64,000 nt of DNA from Nonomuraea endophytica (GTDB taxonomy: Bacteria; Actinomycetota; Actinomycetes; Streptosporangiales; Streptosporangiaceae). A program made the position numbers and the translations under genes. The first letter of the stretch is position 1. Every line of letters starts with the position of its first letter. The DNA lies in the NCBI RefSeq assembly GCF_014203235.1, contig NZ_JACHIN010000006.1, forward strand, positions 372,001 through 436,000, given 5' to 3'. The notes under the pieces were generated by a model. That model was not told where the DNA came from. It searched no databases and was given only the letters and a program-made list of their open reading frames with translations. Positions 15,946 to 24,893 of the stretch are shown one piece after another.

Positions 15946-16923
15946 ATGATAATCCCGACCGATATAGCAGGAAAAGCGGGAAAGGCGGATGCAGTGCGAT
16001 CACTCATCCTGCTGGGCCTGGTCGGCCTGGCCGCGCAGCTCGTCGACGGCAGCCTGGGCATGGCCTACGGCGTCACCTCCACCACATTGCTGCTGGCCAT
16101 CGGCACCAACGCCGCCGCCGCGTCAGCGACCGTCCACCTGGCCGAGATCGGCACCACGCTGGCCTCCGGCATCTCCCACTGGCGCTTCGGCAACGTCGAC
16201 TGGAAGGTCGTCGCCAAGATCGGCGTTCCCGGCGCGATCGGCGCCTTCGCCGGAGCCACGTTCCTGTCGAGCCTGTCCACCGAGCTCGCCGCCCCGATCA
16301 TGTCGGTCATCCTGCTGACCCTCGGCGTCTACATCCTCATCCGCTTCACCGCGTTCGGGCTGCCCCGCGGCAACCTGGGCAAGCCGCTGCGCAAGCGCTT
16401 CCTCGGCCCGCTCGGCCTCGTGGCCGGGTTCGTGGACGCCACCGGTGGCGGCGGCTGGGGCCCCGTGGGCACCCCCGCCATCCTGGCCAGCGGCCGCATC
16501 CCCCCGCGCAAGGTGATCGGCTCGATCGACGCCAGCGAGTTCCTGGTGGCCATCGCGGCCAGCGTCGGCTTCCTGGTCGGCATCGGCTCGGAGAACATCA
16601 ACTTCGCCTGGGTCGGCGTCCTGCTCCTCGGCGGCGTGATCGCCGCGCCCATCGCCGCCTGGCTGGTCCGGCACATCCCGCCGCGCATCCTGGGCTCGGC
16701 CGTCGGCGGCGTGATCATCCTGACGAACGTGCGCACCCTGCTGCGCAGCGACTGGATCGACGCCCCCGGCAACGTGCAGGCCATCGCCTACGTACTCATC
16801 GCGCTCCTGTGGGTCGGCGCCATCGTCTACTCGGTGCGCGAGTACCGCCGCGACAAGGCGAACGAGTCGGTGGAGGCCGTGGACTCCGAGCTGGACCGGC
16901 AGGAAGAGCCCACCCCGGCCTGA
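15946..16923 (+). CDS. TauE/SafE family sulfite/organosulfur exporter
   Basis: 325 aa with about eight transmembrane helices and the paired TauE signature: QLVDGSLGMAYG near the N-terminus and GFVDATGGGGWGP in the middle. The ATG at 15946 has no obvious ribosome site; GTG 15994 after AAAGGCGG is a plausible alternative giving a 309-aa protein. Family members export sulfite, sulfoacetate or related anions. A strong terminator follows, then an Rrf2 regulator, consistent with sulfur metabolism. Confidence 0.9.
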   Translation: MIIPTDIAGKAGKADAVRSLILLGLVGLAAQLVDGSLGMAYGVTSTTLLLAIGTNAAAASATVHLAEIGTTLASGISHWRFGNVDWKVVAKIGVPGAIGAFAGATFLSSLSTELAAPIMSVILLTLGVYILIRFTAFGLPRGNLGKPLRKRFLGPLGLVAGFVDATGGGGWGPVGTPAILASGRIPPRKVIGSIDASEFLVAIAASVGFLVGIGSENINFAWVGVLLLGGVIAAPIAAWLVRHIPPRILGSAVGGVIILTNVRTLLRSDWIDAPGNVQAIAYVLIALLWVGAIVYSVREYRRDKANESVEAVDSELDRQEEPTPA

Positions 16924-16940
16924 GTCACCCGTGAATCGCC

Positions 16941-16980
16941 CACGATGCCCCCGGCCGCGAGCCGGGGGCATCGTGCTTTT
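16941..16980 (+). terminator. Rho-independent terminator after the TauE gene
   Basis: Arms CACGATGCCCCCGGC (16941-16955) and its complement (16961-16975) flank a 5-base loop and are followed by CTTTT. It lies between tauE-like and Rrf2 genes. Confidence 0.85.
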
Positions 16981-17028
16981 CCGAAGGAGTGCTTCCTTGA
17001 GATCAGCTCACCGCCGCGGGGAACGCTG

Positions 17029-17415
17029 ATGCGGATCTCCGCCAGAACCCAGTACGGGCTGCGCGCCATGTGCGCCCTGGCCACCGCCCCGGCCCCGGTG
17101 CACGCCCACCAGATCGCCGCCGACCAGCACATCCCACGCCGCTTCTGCGACAGCATCCTCCTGCACCTACGCCGGGCCGGGCTCATCCGCAGCCAGCGCG
17201 GCCCCGACGGCGGCTACTGGCTGGCCCGCCCGGCCGAGGACATCACGCTGGCCGACGTGATCGCCGTGACCGAGGGGGCCGAGCCGCCCGCCGCCCGCTT
17301 CCCCGGCGCCGCCGCCCCGCTGACCGAGGTGTGGGAGCGGCTGCACGACTACGAGACGGCGCTGCTGGGCGAGGTCACGCTGGCCGACGTCACCAGTCAG
17401 CCTTCGTGCTCCTGA
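17029..17415 (+). CDS. Rrf2 family transcriptional regulator
   Basis: 128 aa from ATG 17029; MRISARTQYGLRAMCALA is the canonical Rrf2 N-terminus, and GLIRSQRGPDGGYWLARP is the wing. The three-cysteine Fe-S cluster loop of IscR/NsrR-type members is absent, so it is more likely a CymR-like, cluster-free regulator. Position after the TauE exporter suggests control of sulfur genes. Its end overlaps the convergent DUF3592-like gene by 26 bases. Confidence 0.9.
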   Translation: MRISARTQYGLRAMCALATAPAPVHAHQIAADQHIPRRFCDSILLHLRRAGLIRSQRGPDGGYWLARPAEDITLADVIAVTEGAEPPAARFPGAAAPLTEVWERLHDYETALLGEVTLADVTSQPSCS

Positions 17416-17941
17416 CGAACGGCCGGATCTTGACGAAGTACACCACCGCGCCCCAGGTTAGGCCCAGCAGGAGGAAGATCAGCGCGATCCTGCCGTTGCC
17501 GGAAGCGGCCGACTCGCTCCTGGCGACGTACTCGGCCGCGGTGTAGACCGGCTTGCCGTCGAGCACGGCCCCGACCGCGTGGATCTTGTTGCTGCCGTCG
17601 GGATAGCGGGTGGCCGAGGTGAAGGCCGCCTCGGCGTCCTCGAGGATCTCCAGCCGTACGCGCATGCCCGCCTTGACCCCGCCCCGCGGCGTCGTGTCCA
17701 GCCGGAACGAGACGTTCTGCGGGCGGCCGGTCAGCGTGAGCGTGTAGTCGACCCGGCTGGTCTGGCGGTTGCCGCTGCCGACCTGCGTCCTGGAGATGTC
17801 GGAGGTGGCGACGATGCCCTCGACCACCTTGACCTCGGCCATGGTAAAGTCCGGCTCGCTCTTCCCGGCCCGGTCGTTGTAGAAGATCGCGAAGCCCAGC
17901 AGGACCAGAGCGGGCACGACCCACCGGATGATCGCTTTCAC
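17390..17941 (-). CDS. DUF3592-like membrane protein
   Basis: 183 aa with one transmembrane helix at each end (IIRWVVPALVLLGFAIFY; IALIFLLLGLTWGAVVYFV) and a beta-rich extracytoplasmic domain between them. This is the topology and pattern of DUF3592 proteins (VEGIVATSDISRTQ..., VDYTLTLTGRP, YPDGSNKIHA). Function unknown. It follows the TetR gene by seven bases on the same strand and may be in its operon. Confidence 0.75.
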   Translation of the reverse strand: MKAIIRWVVPALVLLGFAIFYNDRAGKSEPDFTMAEVKVVEGIVATSDISRTQVGSGNRQTSRVDYTLTLTGRPQNVSFRLDTTPRGGVKAGMRVRLEILEDAEAAFTSATRYPDGSNKIHAVGAVLDGKPVYTAAEYVARSESAASGNGRIALIFLLLGLTWGAVVYFVKIRPFVRSTKADW

Positions 17942-17948
17942 CGGGCGA

Positions 17949-18590
17949 CTATCTCATATCCACGAACATCCGCTCGATCCCATCCAAAGCGATCCTCAGC
18001 TTGCCCGCGAACCACTCCTCGTGGCCGGGACCCGCGGCCCGGGTGATGACCTCCAGCACCCGCGGGTCGAAGTTGCCGGTCCAGGCGGGCGGCGGCTCGC
18101 GGTCGCCGCCCATCGCGCCGGCCAGCATGAGGTCCCGCGACAGAACGGTGTTGCAGGCCAGGTCCAGGACGAAGTCGACGGCCAGCGTGGCCTTGTCCGG
18201 CGGCAGTCCCTGCCCGATCAGGTCGAGGCAGAGCCGGTTGAAGGCGGCGATGAGCTCGTCGTTGGCCAGCAGGCGCCGTCCCGCCGCCATCATGAGGCCC
18301 GGGTTGTCGCGCAGGATGCCCCAGACCGTCCAGGCGGCGCCTTCCAGCAGTTCGCGCCAGGGCGCGCCGCCGGCCGGCCAGGCGGCCTGCTTGATCAGCA
18401 GCGTCACGCCGGTGTCGACGAGGTCGTCCTGGCCGCCGATGTGGCGGTAGAGGGTCGCCTGGTTGACGCCGAGCCGCCGGGCGATCGCGCTCACGGACAG
18501 CTCGACGAACCCGTGCTCGACGACGGCCCTGGCCACGGCCTCCCGGTCGACCACCCGGGGGCGGCCGCCCTTCCTGGTCGGTTCGCGCAT
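17949..18590 (-). CDS. TetR family transcriptional regulator
   Basis: 213 aa from ATG 18590 (MREPTRKGGRPR). The helix-turn-helix is ELSVSAIARRLGVNQATLYRHIGGQDDLV; the C-terminal part resembles TetR_C-type ligand domains. It is divergent from an MFS transporter, with a GTTTTGC-N10-GCAAAAC repeat in the 90-base gap, the classic layout of a TetR repressor controlling an efflux pump and itself. Confidence 0.93.
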   Translation of the reverse strand: MREPTRKGGRPRVVDREAVARAVVEHGFVELSVSAIARRLGVNQATLYRHIGGQDDLVDTGVTLLIKQAAWPAGGAPWRELLEGAAWTVWGILRDNPGLMMAAGRRLLANDELIAAFNRLCLDLIGQGLPPDKATLAVDFVLDLACNTVLSRDLMLAGAMGGDREPPPAWTGNFDPRVLEVITRAAGPGHEEWFAGKLRIALDGIERMFVDMR

Positions 18591-18605
18591 GGGCCCAGTA
18601 TGAAG

Positions 18606-18629
18606 GTTTTGCGAATGCCATTGCAAAAC
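18606..18629. promoter_or_regulatory. Probable TetR operator
   Basis: Inverted repeat GTTTTGC (18606-18612) and GCAAAAC (18623-18629), ten-base spacer, placed between the divergent TetR and MFS genes. Confidence 0.55.
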
Positions 18630-18644
18630 AGCGTGAGCCGCCAC

Positions 18645-18663
18645 TACGGTAAGGCTTACCTAA
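18645..18663 (+). promoter_or_regulatory. Iron-box-like site (IdeR/DtxR type)
   Basis: TACGGTAAGGCTTACCTAA fits the DtxR/IdeR consensus TWAGGTWAGSCTWACCTWA at 18 of 19 positions (only C at position 3 differs). It lies directly upstream of the MFS ribosome site GGAGGAG. Confidence 0.6.
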
Positions 18664-18680
18664 GTCCCCGGAGGAGTGCC

Positions 18681-19901
18681 ATGGCGCGGCTACGCGTGCT
18701 CTACCTGAGCGTGTTCATCATCTTCCTGGGCCAGCAGACCCTCAACCCGCTGATCGCGCCGCTGGCCCGCGAGGTCGGCCTGGCCGACTGGCAGGTCGGC
18801 GTCATGATCAGCACCTCGGCCATTGTCGTGGTGCTCACCAGCCAGTTCTGGGGCCGCAGGTCCGCCCAGTGGGGCCGCAAGCCGGTGCTGGTCGGCGCCC
18901 TGACCGGGGCCACGGTGGCGATGCTGGCCTTCGCCGTCCTCGCGCACCTCGGGATCGCCGCCGTGCTCTCGGGCGCGCTGCTGTTCGGCCTGTTCGTGCT
19001 GACCAGGGGTGTGCTGTTCGGCGTCGCGTTCGCGGCGGTGCCGCCCACCGCCCAGGCGTACGCCGCCGACGCCACCGAGACCGAGCGCGACCGGCTGGCC
19101 GCGATGGCGGCGATCGGCGCCTCCCAGGGCATCGCGATGATCGCCGGAGCCGGCGTGGGCGGGCTGCTCGGCGGCTTCGGCATGCTCACGCCGCTCTACG
19201 CCGTCCCGCTGATCCTCGCCGTCGGCGCCGTGCTCGTCGCGGTCCTGGTCAAGCCGCAGGACGCCCGCGAGCTGGTGGCCGCGCCGCCCCGCGTGCGTCC
19301 GCTGGACCGGCGGGTGTGGCCGTACCTGCTGACGGGGTTCGGGATGTTCACCGCGCTCGGGTTCGTGCAGATCCTCATCGGCTTCCTGCTGCAGGACCGC
19401 AACGGCCTGTCGGCCACCCAGACCGCGGGCGCCACGGGCGGCACCCTCCTCGCGGCCGGGGTCGGCATGCTGCTCGCGCAGGTGGTGATCGTGCCCAGGG
19501 CCGGCTGGCCCGCGCGGCGGCTGATGCGCGCCGGCGCCCTGGTCGCGCTGGGCGGCCTGGCGCTGCTGCTGCCGGACATCGGCCTGCCGGTGTTCGTCGC
19601 GGCCGTGCTGATCATCGGCCTCGGGCTCGGGCTGGCCATCCCCGGCTACACGGCGGGGCCGACGTTCGCGATGACCAAGGAGGAGCAGGGCGGCCTGGCC
19701 GGGGTGGTGGCCGCGAACAACGCGCTCACCTTCGTGCTCGCGCCCACCCTCGCCACCGCCCTGTACGCGCTGTCGCCCCTGGTCCCGCTCGTCACCGCCG
19801 TCGCCATCATGTGCCTGGTGATCGTCCTGCTCTACGCCCACCCGCTCCTCAGGCACGACGGCGCCAGGCCCGAGGAGCCCGCCGAAGCGCGGCAGGGATA
19901 A
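18681..19901 (+). CDS. MFS transporter, possibly iron-regulated efflux pump
   Basis: 406 aa from ATG 18681 behind GGAGGAG. Twelve predicted helices, loop 2-3 motif FWGRRSAQWGRKPVL and a GxxxGPxxGG-like motif in helix 5 (GAGVGGLLGGFG) place it among DHA1 drug/siderophore exporters. The near-consensus iron box upstream and the divergent TetR gene suggest expression under iron limitation, so siderophore export is a testable idea. No siderophore synthetase is in the window. Confidence 0.92.
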   Translation: MARLRVLYLSVFIIFLGQQTLNPLIAPLAREVGLADWQVGVMISTSAIVVVLTSQFWGRRSAQWGRKPVLVGALTGATVAMLAFAVLAHLGIAAVLSGALLFGLFVLTRGVLFGVAFAAVPPTAQAYAADATETERDRLAAMAAIGASQGIAMIAGAGVGGLLGGFGMLTPLYAVPLILAVGAVLVAVLVKPQDARELVAAPPRVRPLDRRVWPYLLTGFGMFTALGFVQILIGFLLQDRNGLSATQTAGATGGTLLAAGVGMLLAQVVIVPRAGWPARRLMRAGALVALGGLALLLPDIGLPVFVAAVLIIGLGLGLAIPGYTAGPTFAMTKEEQGGLAGVVAANNALTFVLAPTLATALYALSPLVPLVTAVAIMCLVIVLLYAHPLLRHDGARPEEPAEARQG

Positions 19902-19936
19902 AGTGGCTGGCCGACGACTGAGAGTGAGGGGACGCG

Positions 19937-20482
19937 GTGGCTCGGGCCAGGCCGGCGGGACAACGGCGCGCGCAGTTGCTCGACGCGGCGGAGGCGCTGA
20001 TGCTCAGGGCCGGGGTCGAGTCGCTGACGGTCGATGACGTCACCGCCGCGGCCGGAGTCGCCAAGGGCACCTTCTACCTGCACTTCTCCAGCAAGGACGA
20101 CCTGGTCGGCGCGCTCAGGGACCGTTACGTGGAGCGGTTCGCCGCCCGGCAGATCCAGATCGCGGGCTCGGCGGACGGGGTCGAGCGGGTCGAGCGGTGG
20201 ATGCTGGCCGGCATCGCCGAGTATCTCGGCGACATGCGGCTGCACGACGTGCTGTTCCACAGCTCCGCCCGGCCGGAGCGGCCTGGACCCAATCCGGCCG
20301 TGGAGGCGATCGTCGCGCTGCTGGCCGATGCGGGCGCGGCCGTACCCGATCCGGAGGCGACGGCGGTCGTGCTCTACCACGTGATGCACGGCAGCGCCGA
20401 CCACGTCTACCACTTCCCCGGGGACCGGGAGCGGCTGATGGCCGAGGCCGCGCGCCTGTGCCGCGCCCTCGTCACGATCTAG
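19937..20482 (+). CDS. TetR family transcriptional regulator
   Basis: 181 aa from GTG 19937, after GAGGGGA. The helix-turn-helix is LTVDDVTAAAGVAKGTFYLHFSSKDDLV. It follows the MFS gene by 35 bases on the same strand and may be co-transcribed, giving this transporter two TetR neighbours. Ligand unknown. Confidence 0.93.
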   Translation: MARARPAGQRRAQLLDAAEALMLRAGVESLTVDDVTAAAGVAKGTFYLHFSSKDDLVGALRDRYVERFAARQIQIAGSADGVERVERWMLAGIAEYLGDMRLHDVLFHSSARPERPGPNPAVEAIVALLADAGAAVPDPEATAVVLYHVMHGSADHVYHFPGDRERLMAEAARLCRALVTI

Positions 20483-20665
20483 ACCGCCACCGGCGGGACA
20501 CGCGGGGGCGAGGTGTCCACTGTTGGCCAGGTGACCGTGGTTGACGGACGGTCCTGACGGGCAAAAGTCGCTGGGTGGGCGTCCCCGGTCCCGGATCGGG
20601 TGCTCCAGCAGGCCGCCGTCATCGCTGGGTCCACCGACGGTCTCGTCCTGCCTGGAGGTATGCAC

Positions 20666-21922
20666 ATGCTCCGTCATCCGTTACCGGTGCTCGCCGGCGT
20701 GGTCGCGCTGGCGTCGGCGGTGCTGGCCGCGCCCGCCTACGCCGCCTTCCCCGGCAGCAACGGCCCGATCTACTTCGTCGACCAGACGACCGACCCGGAC
20801 AAGGAGATCTACCGGATCAACCCGGACGGCGGCGGCCTGACCAAGCTCACCGACAACGAGGTCGCCGACTCCAACGCCGCGGCCAACGCCGACAACACGC
20901 GCGTGGCCTTCACCCGCTTCGGCGACGGCTCCCACCAGCTCTGGACGATGAACCCGGACGGCTCCGGGCAGACCCAGGTGGACACCGGCGGCCCCGTCGT
21001 GGACGCGCCCGTCGACTGGTCGCCGGACGGCACGAAGATCATCTACCGGGCGGGCGACAGCACCCTGACGGTGATCGGCCCGGACGGCTCCGGCCGTACC
21101 TCACTCGGCGTGTACGGCGACGCCCCCGCGTGGTCGCCCGACGGCGACCGGATCGCCTTCCGCGACCCCACCCGCAACATCTCCGTCATGAACGCCGACG
21201 GCTCCGGCGAGACCCAGCTCACCGGCTACAGCGGCAACGACGGCGCTGGACTGCCCGACTGGTCGCCCGACGGCACCAAGATCACCTACGGCTGGACGCG
21301 CTTCGCCCCCAACCGCGCCCAGATCTACGTGATGAACGCCGACGGCAGCGGCCAGACCAACCTGTCCAACGACGTCACGTTCAGCAGCGCGCCCCGCTGG
21401 TCGCCCGACGGCGCCAAGATCGCCTACACCTCCGACAACGACCTGTTCACCATGAACACCAACGGCACCGGCAAGAGCGCGCTGGCCGTCATCCCCGGCT
21501 TCCAGTTCACGATCGACTGGGCCCCGGCCGGCGCCACGGACGTCGCCGTGGACCTGGCCGCGCAGCCTCGCCTCGGCCTGCTGGTCCCCTACCTGAGCTA
21601 CCGCATGACCGCGCGCAACGCCGGTCCCGGCCCGCTCACCTCGGCCACGCTGACCGCGACGCTGCCGCCCGGCAGGACCGCCACCAACCTCTCCCCCGGC
21701 TGCACGTCCGTCCCCGGCTCCGTCACCTGCGCCTACACCGCGCTCGCGGCCGGCGCGTCGGCGACCGCGACCTTCCGGCTCCCGCTCGGCCTGCTCAGCC
21801 TCGGCAACGTGACCGTCACCGCGACCCGCACCGCCTCGGCGCCCGCCGACCCCAACCCGGCCAACGACAGCGACGCCGCCCCCTGCACGGTCATCACCGT
21901 CCTGCTCGCCACCTGCGCCTGA
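20666..21922 (+). CDS. Secreted TolB-like beta-propeller protein with C-terminal DUF11 domain
   Basis: 418 aa from ATG 20666, seven bases after GGAGG; an ATG at 20660 is closer to that site. Signal peptide MLRHPLPVLAGVVALASAVLAAPAYA. About residues 30-300 hold repeated DG(S/T)...WSPDG(T/A)KI blades of a TolB/WD40-like propeller. About residues 310-410 are a DUF11-type Ig-like domain (YRMTARNAGPGPLTSATLTATLPPG...DPNPANDSD). No enzyme motif is seen, so a structural or ligand-binding role outside the cell is likely. Confidence 0.87.
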   Translation: MLRHPLPVLAGVVALASAVLAAPAYAAFPGSNGPIYFVDQTTDPDKEIYRINPDGGGLTKLTDNEVADSNAAANADNTRVAFTRFGDGSHQLWTMNPDGSGQTQVDTGGPVVDAPVDWSPDGTKIIYRAGDSTLTVIGPDGSGRTSLGVYGDAPAWSPDGDRIAFRDPTRNISVMNADGSGETQLTGYSGNDGAGLPDWSPDGTKITYGWTRFAPNRAQIYVMNADGSGQTNLSNDVTFSSAPRWSPDGAKIAYTSDNDLFTMNTNGTGKSALAVIPGFQFTIDWAPAGATDVAVDLAAQPRLGLLVPYLSYRMTARNAGPGPLTSATLTATLPPGRTATNLSPGCTSVPGSVTCAYTALAAGASATATFRLPLGLLSLGNVTVTATRTASAPADPNPANDSDAAPCTVITVLLATCA

Positions 21923-21974
21923 CCCCTTTTCCCGGTACGGCTCCCGCTCCTCCGCTACGGCTCGCTTTTCCGGT

Positions 21975-21998
21975 ACGGCTCCCGCCCGCGGGAGCCGT
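21975..21998. terminator. Bidirectional hairpin between convergent genes
   Basis: ACGGCTCCCGC and GCGGGAGCCGT pair perfectly around a two-base loop (11-bp arms). It overlaps the stop codon of the LuxR-type gene. Confidence 0.65.
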
Positions 21999-24271
21999 CA
22001 GGGGGCGTTGCGCTGGATCCAGGCGCCGATCTGGACCCGGGAGGAGATGGCGAGCTTGGTGAGGATGTTCTCCATGTGGGTGTCCACGGTGCGCTTGGCG
22101 ATGCCGAGCCGCTCGGCGATCTGCCGGTTGGTCAGGCCCTGGGACACCAGCCGGGCGATCTCGTACTCGCGTTTGGTCAGCGGCTCCGGAACGCTCTGCG
22201 CGGGGGCGGGCGGGTCGGACTCGGCGAGGATGCCGGCCAGGGTGCGTTCGAGGCCGATCTGGTGGCCGATGCGGCGCTGGGCGTCGAAGACCTCCTCGCC
22301 CAGCGCGTCCCTGCACTGCTGCTCCATGATCTCCCTGATGAGCGTGTGCTGGGGGCCGAACATGGAGATGCCGCTGACGGTCCGCGCGTCCTCGACGGAG
22401 CCGATCAAGCGCGCGGCCGCCTCCGGTGTGCCGAGGTTGAGCAGGCAGCCGCCGTAGAACTCCAGGGCGAGCGCGATGCCGAGCATGTCGTCGAGGTCGT
22501 GCTTGACGCGCAGGGCCTCGCGCAGCCGGAGCAGGCCGGCCGACGGTTCGCCGCTGAGCATGAGCGTCATGCCCCACACCGCCTCGGCGTAGGAGCGGGC
22601 CCACAGCTCTCCGGCCTCCGCCCCGGCCGCCACCACAGCGGCGGTCTGCTCGACGGCGCCGTCGAAGTCGCCCTGCAGGGCGGCGACCACCGCGATGAAC
22701 ACCGGCCCGAGCGGGACGAGCACGTCGCGGGTCTCCAGCCCCGCGTGGATCGCGCGGCCTTCCTCCAGTCGGGTACGCGCCTCGGCCAGCTGACCGGCGA
22801 ACAGCCCGGCGATGCCGTCGACCAGGGCGATGTACCCCTTGAGCGGCTCGTCGCCGGTCGACTCGGCGAGGGCGGCGGCCCGGTCGAGCAGTGGCCGGGC
22901 GGCGTCGGCCTCGTCGTGCATGACGATGAACAGCGCGCGCATGGTCAGGCCCTCGCCGGAGGCGGTGGTGTCGGGGAAGGCCCGCCCGGCCCAGTAGCGG
23001 GCCTCGCCGATGAGCCCGTGCATCGCGATGAGTCTCGCGACGGTGAGGAACACCTCCTCGTGCCGGCCGCCGCGCAGCAGGTGATCGCAGGCCTCGCGGA
23101 TCTGGTGCTGCTCCCGTGCGTACCAGTCCAGCCAGCCCACCTGCGCGCCGGTCGACAGGTCGCGGCGGGCCTGTTCGGCGTTCTCGACCAGCCAGTCGGC
23201 GATCCTGGAGCGCAGCGTGTCGCGCTCGCCGCGCCGTTCGAGCTCGCGGGCGCCGAACTCCCTGACGGTGTCCAGCAGGCGGAAGCGGGCGTCGTCCTGG
23301 CTGCCGGTGCGCAGCACGATGGACTGGTCGACGAGGCTGGACAGCGTCGCGACCACGTCGTGCAGGGGCAGCTGCCCGTCGGCGCAGACGTGCTCGACGA
23401 TGTCGAGGTCGAAGTCGCCGGTCAGCGCGGACAGCCGCGCCCACAGGAGCTTCTCCTGGGGCGAGCACAGCTCGAAGCTCCAGCCGATCGTGGCGTCGAG
23501 GGTCTGGTGGCGGCCGCGGCGGCCGCGCCTGCTGGGCACCTCCAGGATCCGGTGGTCGAGCCTGGCCAGGATCTGCTCGGCCGACAGGGTGCGTACGTGG
23601 GCGGCGGCCAGTTCGAGGGCGAGCGGGATGCCGTCGAGACGCTCGCAGAGCCGGTGCACGGGTTGCAGGTTGGTGGTGGTCAGCCGCCAGTCGTGGGCGA
23701 CGGCGGTGGCGCGGTCGGCGAACAGCCTGGCCGCCTCCGACAGCTCGGGCTCGTCGGCGGCCGCGGGAGGCTCGCAGGTCAGCGGGCCGATGCCGAGGAC
23801 GTGCTCGCCGGGGATGTTGAGCGGGATGCGGGTGGTGGTCAGGATGGTCAGGCGGGGTGCGGCGCGCAGGAGGTGCTCGGTGAGGTCGGCGCACGCGTCG
23901 ACCAGGTGCTCGCAGGTGTCGAGGATCAGGAGCAGGTGGCGGGTGGACAGGTACTCGACCAGGATCGTGCCCGGGGCGCCGACGTTCTGCGCGCTCAGGC
24001 CCAGCGACTCGCAGACCGTGGTGGCGATCAGGTCGGCCTCGTGCAGGGCGCCGAGGTCGATGAAGCAGATCCCGTCGGCGTAGTTCTCGGCCGTCTGCGC
24101 GACCGCCTGGATGGCCAGCCGCGTTTTGCCGACGCCACCCGGTCCGGCCAGGGTAATCAGCCGGGATTGATGGAACAGTCGCAGAATCTCGTGCAGCTCG
24201 GCGTTCCTGCCGATGAAGCTCGTGAATTCCGCAGGCAGCCGCCCCATCCGCCGCTCTGTTGCCGAAATCAT
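21998..24271 (-). CDS. LuxR-family regulator with NB-ARC-type ATPase (LAL-like)
   Basis: 757 aa. The N-terminal STAND/NB-ARC ATPase has Walker A GPGGVGKTRL near residue 43 and Walker B LLLILDTCEHL. A helical TPR-like middle occupies about 350-660, and the LuxR helix-turn-helix lies at the end (LTKREYEIARLVSQGLTNRQIAERLGIAKRTVDTHMENIL). Starts at ATG 24271; GTG 24274 is possible. This architecture is typical of actinomycete signal-integrating activators. Divergent from the 24.5 kb operon, which it may control. Confidence 0.92.
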   Translation of the reverse strand: MISATERRMGRLPAEFTSFIGRNAELHEILRLFHQSRLITLAGPGGVGKTRLAIQAVAQTAENYADGICFIDLGALHEADLIATTVCESLGLSAQNVGAPGTILVEYLSTRHLLLILDTCEHLVDACADLTEHLLRAAPRLTILTTTRIPLNIPGEHVLGIGPLTCEPPAAADEPELSEAARLFADRATAVAHDWRLTTTNLQPVHRLCERLDGIPLALELAAAHVRTLSAEQILARLDHRILEVPSRRGRRGRHQTLDATIGWSFELCSPQEKLLWARLSALTGDFDLDIVEHVCADGQLPLHDVVATLSSLVDQSIVLRTGSQDDARFRLLDTVREFGARELERRGERDTLRSRIADWLVENAEQARRDLSTGAQVGWLDWYAREQHQIREACDHLLRGGRHEEVFLTVARLIAMHGLIGEARYWAGRAFPDTTASGEGLTMRALFIVMHDEADAARPLLDRAAALAESTGDEPLKGYIALVDGIAGLFAGQLAEARTRLEEGRAIHAGLETRDVLVPLGPVFIAVVAALQGDFDGAVEQTAAVVAAGAEAGELWARSYAEAVWGMTLMLSGEPSAGLLRLREALRVKHDLDDMLGIALALEFYGGCLLNLGTPEAAARLIGSVEDARTVSGISMFGPQHTLIREIMEQQCRDALGEEVFDAQRRIGHQIGLERTLAGILAESDPPAPAQSVPEPLTKREYEIARLVSQGLTNRQIAERLGIAKRTVDTHMENILTKLAISSRVQIGAWIQRNAP

Positions 24272-24391
24272 CACCCCGGGATCGTAACCGGCCGGTCACG
24301 GCCCGGATAGGGCATCGAACGGCTCCGAATGGGACACGCCGAATTTCCCGATTGAACCATCGGTGAATGACCCGCTGAACGTCCCCTTTGG

Positions 24392-24421
24392 TTGACATAT
24401 CTGCATTTTTCGGGATATCGC
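24392..24421 (+). promoter_or_regulatory. Probable promoter of the HTTM operon
   Basis: Perfect TTGACA (24392-24397), then 17-18 bases, then ATATCG/TATCGC (24415-24421), about 60 bases before the start at 24480. Confidence 0.5.
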
Positions 24422-24479
24422 TGATTGATCCTGATAGCTTCCTGGGCGCATGGGGGCAATTCTTACCCGGGGGAGAAGA

Positions 24480-24893
24480 ATGTGGCGCCTGGTCGCGGCT
24501 ACTGCCGTGCTCATGGCACTCGGTTATGGCACGGTCGCCGGTGACGACGACCTTTTCCCTTTCGGGCCAATGGTGCAGTACGCGTTCAGCATCCCTCCCG
24601 ACGGCGAGATCCGATCGCTGATCATGGAGGCCGACACCACGGCGGGCGCCCGCGTGGAGATCCCGATCGAGCCCTACTACGTCGGCATCCGCCGCGCCGA
24701 GCTCGAAGGCCAGCTCGGGCGCTACATGGCCGAGCCGTCCCTGCTGCAGGAACTCGCCGACAACCACGCCAGGATCCGCCCGCAGGACCCTCGGCTGACC
24801 AAGATCTACGTGATCACCAAGGTCATCACGCTGAGGGACCGGCGCCCGGCGTCGGCGCACCACGTGGAGAGGGTGACATGGCAGGTCCGCTGA
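24480..24893 (+). CDS. Secreted/anchored protein of the HTTM operon
   Basis: 137 aa from ATG 24480 (GGGGAGAAG upstream). A hydrophobic N-terminal segment (MWRLVAATAVLMALGYGTVAG) is followed by a soluble domain with FPFGPMVQYAF and a long amphipathic C-terminal part. It overlaps the HTTM gene by 16 bases. Genes of this type are commonly paired with HTTM-domain proteins, and FPFGPM-type motifs occur in such partners, but no reaction is known. It may be a subunit of the membrane protein. Confidence 0.75.
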   Translation: MWRLVAATAVLMALGYGTVAGDDDLFPFGPMVQYAFSIPPDGEIRSLIMEADTTAGARVEIPIEPYYVGIRRAELEGQLGRYMAEPSLLQELADNHARIRPQDPRLTKIYVITKVITLRDRRPASAHHVERVTWQVR

